Below are positions 15,929 through 23,343 of a stretch of DNA of 64,000 bases, one piece after another (positions within the stretch are counted from its first letter, which is position 1; every line of letters starts with the position of its first letter). The notes below the pieces were generated by a model that saw nothing but the letters and a program-made list of their open reading frames with translations, was not told the origin of the DNA and ran no database searches. Source of the DNA: Bradyrhizobium sp. BR13661 (GTDB lineage: Bacteria; Pseudomonadota; Alphaproteobacteria; Rhizobiales; Xanthobacteraceae); the NCBI RefSeq assembly GCF_029892425.1, contig NZ_JARXWB010000003.1, forward strand, positions 1 to 64,000. Direction: 5' to 3'. The position numbers were made by a program, and so were the translations under genes.

Positions 15929-17206
15929 ATGACAAAGCACGCTTACATTCCCCGCACCACCAACTACACGCTCAATCCCGGCGACGAGCTCAATGACCTC
16001 AGAATGTCGGACCAGGTCCGGCCGCTCTACGATCACGTCAAGAAATTCATCCGCGACACCGTCGAGCCGATGTCGGTCGAATTCGCCAAGGCCGGCGAAG
16101 GCAAAGAGGATCGCTGGAGCTTTACGCCGAAGCAGCTCGAGGTGCTCGAGGTCGCCAAGAACAAGGCGAAGAAGGAAGGCCTCTGGAATTTCTTCCTGCC
16201 CGATGACGAGACCGGCCAGGGCCTGAAGAATCTCGACTATGCCTATATCGCGGCCGAGCTCGGCAAGAGCCCGCTGGCATCCGAGACCATGAACTGCTCG
16301 GCGCCCGACACCGGCAACATGGAGGTGCTGGAGCGCGTCGGCACCAAGGAGCAGAAAGAGAAGTGGCTGAAGCCGCTGATGAACGGCGAGATCCGTTCGG
16401 CCTATGTCATGACCGAGCCGAACGTCGCCTCCTCCGACGCCAAGAACATCTCGACCACCGCAAAGCTGGTCGGCGACGAATGGGTCATCAACGGCGAGAA
16501 ATATTACATCTCCGGCGTCGGCGATCCGCGCTGCAAGATCCTCATCGTGATGGTGAAGACCAATCCGGATGCAGCGCCGAGCAAGCAGCAGTCGCAGATC
16601 CTGGTGCCGCGCGACACGCCCGGCGTCGAGGTGCTCGGTCCGATGTACGTGTTCGGCCAGGACCACGCGCCGCGCGGCCACATGCACATGCGTTTCAACA
16701 ATGTGCGGGTGCCGAAGGAGAACATGCTGCTCGGCGAAGGCCGCGGCTTCGAGATCTCGCAGCTCCGCTTAGGTCCGGGCCGCATCCATCATTGCATGCG
16801 CACCATCGGCAAGGCCGAGAAGGCGCTGGACCTGATGGTGCAGCGTGGCCTCACCCGCGAGGCCTTCGGCAAGAAGATCGCCCATCTCGGCGGCAACATG
16901 CAGATCATCGCGCAGGCGCGCTGCGAGATCGAGGCGATGCGCTTGATGGTGCTGAAGGCTGCGAAGGCCATGGACGTGCTCGGCAACAAGGAGGCCCGCG
17001 TCTGGGTCTCCATGGTCAAGGCCATGGTGCCGGAGCGCGCCTGCAAAATCATCGACCAGTCGATCCAGATGCACGGCGCAACCGGCATCTCGCACTGGAC
17101 GCCGCTTGCGGAGATGTACCAGGACGTCCGGCATCTGCGCTTTGCGGATGGTCCGGACGAGGTGCACTGGATGGTCGTTGGGCGCCACGAGCTGAGCATG
17201 GCGTAA
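15929..17206 (+). CDS. acyl-CoA dehydrogenase family protein 2, ACAD10/11-like (LvaC-like)
   Basis: This 425-residue flavoprotein carries segments characteristic of the dehydrogenase domains of ACAD10/ACAD11: NCSAPDTGN (122-130), MTEPNVASSDA, RLGPGRIHH (280-288) and RFADGPDEVH (404-413). In mammals and in the levulinate pathway such enzymes act on 4-phosphohydroxyacyl-CoA, eliminating phosphate to give an enoyl-CoA. A free APH-type phosphotransferase about 2.5 kb away supplies the matching kinase domain. A GTG at 15911 is in frame, but the ATG at 15929 has a strong GGGAGGAACA site. The substrate chain length is unknown. Confidence 0.88.
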   Translation: MTKHAYIPRTTNYTLNPGDELNDLRMSDQVRPLYDHVKKFIRDTVEPMSVEFAKAGEGKEDRWSFTPKQLEVLEVAKNKAKKEGLWNFFLPDDETGQGLKNLDYAYIAAELGKSPLASETMNCSAPDTGNMEVLERVGTKEQKEKWLKPLMNGEIRSAYVMTEPNVASSDAKNISTTAKLVGDEWVINGEKYYISGVGDPRCKILIVMVKTNPDAAPSKQQSQILVPRDTPGVEVLGPMYVFGQDHAPRGHMHMRFNNVRVPKENMLLGEGRGFEISQLRLGPGRIHHCMRTIGKAEKALDLMVQRGLTREAFGKKIAHLGGNMQIIAQARCEIEAMRLMVLKAAKAMDVLGNKEARVWVSMVKAMVPERACKIIDQSIQMHGATGISHWTPLAEMYQDVRHLRFADGPDEVHWMVVGRHELSMA

Positions 17207-17221
17207 TCCACGAGATTCCGC

Positions 17222-17259
17222 AGGGTGGGCAAAGGCGCTCTTCGCGCCGCGCCCACCCT
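17222..17259. repeat. short palindromic repeat (family D, copy 3)
   Basis: Arms AGGGTGGGC (17222-17230) and GCCCACCCT (17251-17259) are perfect complements. The element lies just after the dehydrogenase stop and may act as its terminator. Confidence 0.75.
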
Positions 17260-17352
17260 CTCGGCCTATGCGAGAGGTGGTGGTCACATGGACCGCCATC
17301 ATCCGATCGGCCGCATGTTCGCCGATCGCTATTACCGCACCGGAGAGAGACG

Positions 17353-18078
17353 ATGCCGGACGCCTTTCTTGACAATGACGAGCACAGCCGGTTCGAGCTC
17401 GATGTCGACGGAGTGATCGCCTTCGTCACCTATCGCAAGGCCGACGGCGCGATCACGCTGGTGCACACCGAGGTGCCGCCCGAACTCGGCGGCCGCGGCA
17501 TCGGCTCAAAGCTCGGCCGCGCTACGCTGGATGCGGTGCGCGCGCAAGGACGAAAGCTGTCTGTTGAATGCGACTTCATCCGCAATTTCATGGGCAAGAA
17601 CCCCGGATACAATGATTTGCTTGCGGAGGGCGAGAGCATGCATGCGGAGCCACTCGCGAGCTATCGGGCGGGCTGCTTTTGTGAAGCGGTCGAGGTCGAG
17701 GTCACGGGCAAGCCGGTGTTCGCCGGCTATTGCCATTGTGCCGACTGCCAGGCCTGGTCGGCCGCGCCGATCAACGCGTTCAGCCTGTGGAAGTCGGACA
17801 GCGTCCGCATCTCCAAGGGAGAGGCAGAGCTCGGGACCTTCAACAAGACCGAGCACTCCTATCGCAAATTCTGCAAGCGCTGCGGCGGTCATGTCATGAC
17901 CGAGCATCCACGGATGCGTCTGATCGACGTCTACGCCAATCTGCTGAAGGGCTATAAGCACCAACCGACGCTGCATGCGAACTACGCAAGCAAGATGGTG
18001 TCGGTCAGGGATGGCCTGCCGAAATATGTTGATCTGCCGGCGGAGTTGGGCGGATCCGGGGAGATGTTGCCGGATTGA
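17353..18078 (+). CDS. GNAT (YjdJ-type)-GFA domain fusion protein
   Basis: This 241-residue protein joins two domains in one frame. Residues 10-92 match the short YjdJ-type N-acetyltransferases (LVHTEVPPELGGRGIGSKL, then FIRNFMGKNPGYNDLL). Residues 97-241 match the GFA/CENP-V zinc fold, with Cys108-F-Cys110, Cys127-H-Cys129-x2-Cys132 and Cys174/Cys177. These are all the expected zinc ligands. An internal ATG at codon 96 (17638), with GCGGAGGGC upstream, could allow separate translation of the GFA half. A GGAGAGAGACG site precedes the ATG at 17353. Both halves look intact. Physiological substrates are unknown. Confidence 0.82.
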   Translation: MPDAFLDNDEHSRFELDVDGVIAFVTYRKADGAITLVHTEVPPELGGRGIGSKLGRATLDAVRAQGRKLSVECDFIRNFMGKNPGYNDLLAEGESMHAEPLASYRAGCFCEAVEVEVTGKPVFAGYCHCADCQAWSAAPINAFSLWKSDSVRISKGEAELGTFNKTEHSYRKFCKRCGGHVMTEHPRMRLIDVYANLLKGYKHQPTLHANYASKMVSVRDGLPKYVDLPAELGGSGEMLPD

Positions 18079-18125
18079 TCCGTGCGCACCTCACCCCGCT
18101 TGCGGGGCGAGGTGAAGGAAGAAAT

Positions 18126-18998
18126 CTACGTCGCAGGCGCGACCTTGTCCTGCGTCTTGGTCTCGAAATCGGATGCGTCGTGGCGCTCGTGGAGCTGGCT
18201 GGCGGGATCGCCGGAGACGCGGTTGACCATGCGGCCGCGCTTCACCGCCGGGCGCTTGGCGATCTCATCGGTCCAGCGCTGCACGTTCTTGTAGTCCTGC
18301 ACCGACAGGAATTCGCCAGCGCCGTAGACCAGTCCTTTGGCGAGCGCTCCGTACCAGGGCCACACCGCCATGTCGGCGATCGTGTACTCCTTGCCGGCGA
18401 GGTATTCGTTGTCCGCGAGGCGGCGGTCGAGCACGTCGAGCTGGCGCTTGACCTCCATGGCGAAGCGATCGATGGCGTATTCGATCTTGAACGGCGCGTA
18501 GGCGTAGAAATGGCCGAAGCCGCCGCCGAGATAGGGCGCGCTGCCCATCTGCCAGAACAGCCAGGACATCGCCTCGGTGCGGGCCTTGATCTCCTTCGGC
18601 AGGAAGGCGCCGAACTTCTCGGCGAGATAGAACAGGATCGAGCCGGACTCGAAAATCCTGATAGGTTCAGGGCCGGAGCGGTCCATCAGCGCCGGGATCT
18701 TGGAGTTCGGGTTGATGTCGACAAAGCCGCTGCCGAACTGGTCGCCATTCCCGATCCTGATGAGCCAGGCGTCGTATTCGGCGCCCTTGTAGCCGAGGGC
18801 CAGAAGCTCCTCCAGCATGACCGTGACCTTCACCCCGTTCGGCGTCGCCAGCGAGTAGAGCTGGAACGGATGCTTGCCGACCGGCAGCTCCTTGTCGTGG
18901 GTGGGTCCGGCAATAGGGCGGTTGATGCTGGCGAACTGACCGCCATTCTCCTTGTTCCAGGTCCAGACTTTGGGCGGCACGTAGGGGGCGTCGGTCAT
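18126..18998 (-). CDS. glutathione S-transferase, YghU/disulfide-bond oxidoreductase type
   Basis: This 290-residue protein has an N-terminal extension, then a thioredoxin-like domain (FQLYSLATPNGVKVTVMLEELL) and a helical C-terminal GST domain (EYLAGKEYTIADMAVWPWYG). The N-terminal WTWNKENGGQFASINRP segment is typical of YghU-type enzymes, which use two glutathiones and reduce disulfides. Upstream codons to 19031 are open, but the ATG at 18998 has a GGAG site. It stands alone between the GFA-fusion gene (convergent) and repeat DNA. Its role is probably redox or detoxification. Confidence 0.87.
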   Translation of the reverse strand: MTDAPYVPPKVWTWNKENGGQFASINRPIAGPTHDKELPVGKHPFQLYSLATPNGVKVTVMLEELLALGYKGAEYDAWLIRIGNGDQFGSGFVDINPNSKIPALMDRSGPEPIRIFESGSILFYLAEKFGAFLPKEIKARTEAMSWLFWQMGSAPYLGGGFGHFYAYAPFKIEYAIDRFAMEVKRQLDVLDRRLADNEYLAGKEYTIADMAVWPWYGALAKGLVYGAGEFLSVQDYKNVQRWTDEIAKRPAVKRGRMVNRVSGDPASQLHERHDASDFETKTQDKVAPAT

Positions 18999-19120
18999 GC
19001 GAAGGGCTCCGGCGAAAAGATGCGCCTGCATTAATTAGACCCCGATTTGCCCATGGCAAGCCCTTTGAGATGCATTGCAGGGTGGGGCACCTCACCGTTT
19101 CGTCATGGCATCCACTCGCC

Positions 19121-19224
19121 GTCGTTCCGGGGCGCCCACCGGGCGAGCCCGGAATCCATCGCGCCGCCGGGAATGCTCTGAAAAATGGATTCCGGGTTCT
19201 CGCTGACGCGAGCCCCGGAACGAC
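19121..19224. repeat. palindromic intergenic repeat (family A, copy 3)
   Basis: GTCGTTCCGGGGCG at the left is complementary to GCCCCGGAACGAC at the right, with inner GGAATCCAT / ATGGATTCCGGG arms. The flanks from 18999 to 19120 and 19225 to 19367 contain no other gene. The second flank holds the leader of the nitronate monooxygenase gene. Confidence 0.85.
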
Positions 19225-19367
19225 AGCGTGACCTGGGACGCCTGTGGGAAGAGCACGACGTCTACACACAAGATGCCTCGCCAAATCCAGCATGTCATCA
19301 ATCGGCCAGAGTTGCTTTGCTTCGCGAGCGAAAGCAGCGAGAATGCAGAGGCCGCCGGGAGAAGACC

Positions 19368-20501
19368 ATGAAATCGCCGATCTGCGACATGCTGGGAATT
19401 GAGTTCCCGCTGCTCGCCTTCAGCCATTGCCGCGACGTCGTTGCGGCCGTCAGCCGCGCCGGCGGTTTCGGTGTGCTCGGCGCCACCGTGCACACACCCG
19501 ACACCCTCGAACGCGAGCTGAAATGGATCGACGATCACGTCGACGGCAAGCCCTACGGCATCGATGTGCTGATCCCTGAAAATATCTCCACGGCTGGTGA
19601 GAAGCATGTCACGTAGAAGAGCCTCGAGGCGCGGGTGCCGCAGGAGCATCGCAAATACACGCGCGAGCTCCTGAGGAAATACGATATCGAGCTGACCACC
19701 ACTGAAGTGGACGACAACCAGCCGCAGCCGTTCGACGCAGAGACCGCGCTGGAGCTGCTGAGAGTCTCCTTCAATCATCCGATCCGCCTGATCGCCAATG
19801 CGCTCGGCGTGCCGCCGAAGGCCATGATCGAGATGGGCAAGAAGCACAACGTGCCGGTCGCGGCTCTCGTCGGCGCCAAGGAGCACGCGTTGCGCCAGGT
19901 TGCGGCCGGTGTCGACATCCTCGTCGTGCAGGGCACCGAAGCCGGCGGCCATTGCGGCGAGGTTTCAACCATGGTGCTGGTGCCTGAAGTGATCAAGGCG
20001 ATCAAGCCGATCCGCGACGTGCCGGTTCTCGCGGCCGGCGGCATCATGACCGGGCGACAGATGGCGGCCTGCATGGCGATGGGCGCCGCCGGCGCCTGGA
20101 CCGGCTCAGTGTGGCTTGCCACCGTCGAGTCAGAAACAAGCGAGATATTCCGCGAGAAGATGATCGCGGCGTCCTCGCGCGACGCGATCCGCTCCAAGGG
20201 CCGCACCGGCAAGCCGGCGCGCCAGCTCCGCTCGGTCTGGACCGATGCGTGGGACCGCGCGCCGGAGAGCCCGGGCGCGCTGCCGATGCCGTTGCAGAGC
20301 ATCATCAGCCGCGACGCATTCCACGCGATCGACCGGGCTGCTGCCGCCGGCAACGCCAGGGCACGCGATCTCGTCAGCTATTTCGTCGGCCAGGGCGTCG
20401 GCCTGATCGACAGCGTGAAGTCGGCGGGCGCCGTGGTCCAGGAATTCAAGGAAGAGTTTGCCGAAGCTGTCGAGCACATGAATGCGCTGGTGGCGGAGTA
20501 A
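19368..20501 (+). pseudogene. nitronate monooxygenase (NPD family), interrupted by one in-frame TAG
   Basis: The frame starts MKSPICDMLGIEFPLLAF after GGGAGAAGACC and encodes a flavin-dependent nitronate monooxygenase/2-nitropropane dioxygenase-like TIM barrel. At 19614-19616, after codon 82, a TAG interrupts it, and the same frame resumes at once and runs to 20501 with normal family sequence (VVQGTEAGGHCGEV, VLAAGGIMTGRQMAACMAMGA). Nothing else is damaged. A Trp codon (TGG) changed to TAG is the simplest explanation. The gene is either a very recent pseudogene, a sequencing error, or a gene rescued by suppression. A GTG at 19635 might restart translation of the C-terminal 288 residues. Confidence 0.85.
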
Positions 20502-20510
20502 TGTGTAGCC

Positions 20511-20606
20511 CCTCATGGTGAGGAGGCGCGCAAGCGCCGTCTCGAACCATGAGAGCCCGCGGCCCATCCTTCGAGACGCCCGCTTCGCAGGCTCCTCAGG
20601 ATGAGG
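20511..20606. repeat. palindromic intergenic repeat (family G)
   Basis: CCTCATGGTGAGGAGGC at the left is roughly complementary to GCTCCTCAGGATGAGG at the right, with CGTCTCGAACCAT / CATCCTTCGAGACG as inner arms. It lies between the nitronate monooxygenase and thiolase-like genes. Confidence 0.75.
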
Positions 20607-20641
20607 TCGGAGATTTCTGAGAGAGTGAAGAAGCAAGAACA

Positions 20642-22150
20642 ATGACGACAATTTCCCCTGACCGCATCCCCGTCATCGTCGGTATCGGCGAGATCGTCGA
20701 CGGCCCGAAGGAAATCACCGAGGGCCTCGAGCCGCTCGACCTGCTCGAACAGGCGTTGCGGCGCGCGGAAGCTGACGCCGGTGCAAAGCTGCTCGGCGAG
20801 GTGCAATCGCTCGACGTCGTCAACTTCTTGAGCTGGCGCTATCGCGATCCGGAGAAACTGTTGGCAAAGCGGCTCGGCGTTACACCTGCGCATTGCTATT
20901 ACGGCCCGGTCGGCGGCGAGAGCCCGATCCGCTACATCCACGAGGCCGCAAAGCGCATCGCGCGGGGTGAATGTACCGTGGCCGCTGTCTGCGGCGCCGA
21001 GGCACAATCGACAGCGACCAAGGCCGAACGCGCCGGCACCACACTGCCATGGACGCCGTTCGCGCACGATGTCGAGGAGCCCAAGCGCGGCGCGGCGTTC
21101 CAGAAGCCGCTCGCCGTGAAGCTCGGCGTGTTCCGCCCGGTGACGGTCTATCCATTCTACGAAGCCGCATCCTCCGCGCATTGGGGCCAGACGCCGCGCG
21201 AGGCGATGGCAGAATCAGGGACGCTGTGGTCGCGCTATTCGGAAGCCGCCGCGCAAAACCCCAATTCTTGGCTGAAACGGCGTTATGCGCCGGAGGAGAT
21301 CACGACGCCGACCGCGGACAACCGTCTGATCGCCTGGCCCTACAACAAGCTCATGGTCGCCAACCCCAGCGTCAACATGGGCGGTGCGCTGTTGCTCACC
21401 AGCCTCGCCAAGGCGCGCGCGGCCGGGATCGCCGAGGACAGACTGGTCTATCCGCTCGGCGGCACGTCAGCCGAGGAACCGCGCGACTATCTCTTGCGCG
21501 ACCAGTTCTATGAGAGCCATCCGCAGAATGCCGTGCTGAAGGCGGTGATCGATCTTGCGGGCGGTGACGGGAAAAAATTCGACGCGATCGAACTCTACAG
21601 CTGCTTCCCCTGCGTACCCAAGATGGCGCGGCGGACGCTGGGCCTCGGCGCCGACGTGCAGCCGACCGTGACCGGCGGCCTCACCTTCTTCGGCGCGCCG
21701 CTCAACACCTACATGACGCACGCAGCCTGCGCGATGGTGCGGCGTGTGCGCGATGGCGCAAAACTCGGCCTGCTCTACGGCCAGGGCGGCTTCGTCACCA
21801 AGCATCATGCGCTGGTGGTGTCGAAGACCGCGCCGCGCGAGGCGCTGGCGCAGGAGACGAGCGTGCAGAGCGAGGCTGATCGCAACAAGCGTGTGGTGCC
21901 GGAATTCGTCGATCAGGCCAATGGCAGGGGCAAGGTGGAGAGCTTTACCGTGCTCTATGGCCGCGGCGGCGATGTCGAGCACGGTGTGGTGATGCTGCGC
22001 ACGGCAGATGACCGGCGTACCCTGGCGCGGATTCCGGCGCGCGATAGTGCGACGCTGGCGCACCTGCTGAACATGGATCGTACGCCGGTCGGTTCGCTCG
22101 GCGAGATCACGATGGCCGCGGATGGCGTGCCGGAGTGGCGTGTAGCTTAA
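20642..22150 (+). CDS. thiolase-like protein (SCP2-thiolase/TLP type)
   Basis: This 502-residue protein of the thiolase superfamily is often labelled acetyl-CoA acetyltransferase. It is about 100 residues longer than standard thiolases, the extra part lying at the C-terminus. Where thiolases have the nucleophilic Cys followed by a helix, this protein reads P89-V-G-G92-E-S-P, so the nucleophile appears to be missing. Later motifs (PNTYMTHAACAM, YGQGGFVTKHHALV) are thiolase-like. It may bind acyl-CoA without doing thiolysis, or use a different chemistry. It ends the acyl-CoA island, and its TAA overlaps the stop of the convergent efflux adaptor gene. Confidence 0.82.
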   Translation: MTTISPDRIPVIVGIGEIVDGPKEITEGLEPLDLLEQALRRAEADAGAKLLGEVQSLDVVNFLSWRYRDPEKLLAKRLGVTPAHCYYGPVGGESPIRYIHEAAKRIARGECTVAAVCGAEAQSTATKAERAGTTLPWTPFAHDVEEPKRGAAFQKPLAVKLGVFRPVTVYPFYEAASSAHWGQTPREAMAESGTLWSRYSEAAAQNPNSWLKRRYAPEEITTPTADNRLIAWPYNKLMVANPSVNMGGALLLTSLAKARAAGIAEDRLVYPLGGTSAEEPRDYLLRDQFYESHPQNAVLKAVIDLAGGDGKKFDAIELYSCFPCVPKMARRTLGLGADVQPTVTGGLTFFGAPLNTYMTHAACAMVRRVRDGAKLGLLYGQGGFVTKHHALVVSKTAPREALAQETSVQSEADRNKRVVPEFVDQANGRGKVESFTVLYGRGGDVEHGVVMLRTADDRRTLARIPARDSATLAHLLNMDRTPVGSLGEITMAADGVPEWRVA

Positions 22151-23343
22151 CTCTTCGGCGCCTGCTTCTCCGACGCGGTGGCCGGCTTGCTGCCGGCACC
22201 GACGACGCGAACCGCATCTCCGTCGGACAGGCCGTCCGGCGGCGCGGTGATGACGCGGTCGTCGGGCGCAATGCCCGAGGCGAGCTCGATCTCGCGGCCG
22301 AGATCGCGAGCGATGGTCACGGTCTTGAACTTCACCTTGTCATCCGCATCGACCGTTGCGACGCGCAGGCCGCTGCCGTTGAAGATCAGCGCGCTGGCGG
22401 GAATGCTGAGCGGCGCGGACTCGCGCTGCAGATTGAGTTTTACGCTGGCATAGCCGCCGGGCATCAGCTCGCCCGAGGAATTGTCGAGGCCAAGCTGCAT
22501 GCGCGTGGTGCCCGAGGCGACGTCGACGGCTTGGGAAGAGGCCTCCACCGTCGCCTGGAACGTCCGGTTCGGGTATTCCGGCATCACCATGGTGGCCTTG
22601 GCGCCGATCTTGATCGCCGGCACGTAGTTCTGGGGCACGCTGACGTAGACGCGCAGCTTGGTGATGTCGGAGACCACGAACATCGCCGGGCCCGAACCGC
22701 CGCCGGCGTTGATCAGCGCACCGACGTCGGTGTCGCGTGCCGTGACCACGCCATCGAACGGCACGGTGATCTTCTTGTAGCCGGCAAGCGCCTCGAGCCG
22801 CTCGACATTGGCCTTGCCCGAATTGACGGCGGCATTCTTGTTGGAGAGATCGGCGGTACGCTCGTCGATCTCCTGCGCCGAGACGAAGTTGGAGGCGACC
22901 AGCGTCTTGCGCCGGTTGAGCGTTGCTTCCGACAGCCTGGCGCTGGCCTGCTGGCTGGCGAGGTCGGCTCTAGCCTGCAACAGCTGCTGGTCGAGATCAG
23001 GCGCCTCGATCTCGGCGATCACCTGCCCCGCCTTGACGCGCGCGCCGATGTCGGCGCTCCAGCTTTTGAGATAGCCGGAGACACGCGCGAAGATCGGGGC
23101 GCGATAATAGGCCTCGAGCCGGCCCGGCAGGTCGATGGTGGAATTGAGCGCCTTGGCGTTGGGCAGCGTCACCGCAACGCTGGGAATGGCCTGGTCGTCG
23201 GTCCATTCTTTCAGCTTGGAGCCCTGGTCTTCGCGGGCCCGGATGCCGGTGCCGACCACGAGTCCTGCCGCAATCAGCGCCACCACGCCGAAAATGCCCA
23301 GTTTCCGGCGCGACACCGGGGAGCGGGATTCAGTGGGCGACAT
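22147..23343 (-). CDS. RND efflux periplasmic adaptor subunit (HlyD/MFP family)
   Basis: This 398-residue membrane-fusion protein has one N-terminal anchor (about residues 14-34). It then has a lipoyl-like half (IFARVSGYLKSWSADIGARVKAGQVIAEIEAPDL region), a coiled-coil hairpin rich in Ala/Gln (QQLLQARADLASQQASARLSEA), the second lipoyl half (ITVPFDGVVTARDTDVGALI) and a beta-barrel domain. It would link the inner-membrane pump to an outer-membrane channel. Its start overlaps the 3' end of the pump gene by 14 bases, so the order is pump then adaptor. No TolC-like gene or regulator is adjacent. The ATG at 23343 is preferred over an open extension to 23415. Confidence 0.9.
   Translation of the reverse strand: MSPTESRSPVSRRKLGIFGVVALIAAGLVVGTGIRAREDQGSKLKEWTDDQAIPSVAVTLPNAKALNSTIDLPGRLEAYYRAPIFARVSGYLKSWSADIGARVKAGQVIAEIEAPDLDQQLLQARADLASQQASARLSEATLNRRKTLVASNFVSAQEIDERTADLSNKNAAVNSGKANVERLEALAGYKKITVPFDGVVTARDTDVGALINAGGGSGPAMFVVSDITKLRVYVSVPQNYVPAIKIGAKATMVMPEYPNRTFQATVEASSQAVDVASGTTRMQLGLDNSSGELMPGGYASVKLNLQRESAPLSIPASALIFNGSGLRVATVDADDKVKFKTVTIARDLGREIELASGIAPDDRVITAPPDGLSDGDAVRVVGAGSKPATASEKQAPKS

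Noticed and set aside
17225..17416. A 63-residue open frame before the GNAT-GFA gene
   Set aside because: It starts inside the palindromic repeat and overlaps the start of the GNAT-GFA gene in another frame, and it has no ribosome site or domain.
19614..19616. TAG as a programmed readthrough or pyrrolysine codon
   Set aside because: Pyrrolysine decoding is not expected in this kind of organism, there is no special RNA structure that I can see, and a single-base Trp-to-stop change explains it more simply.
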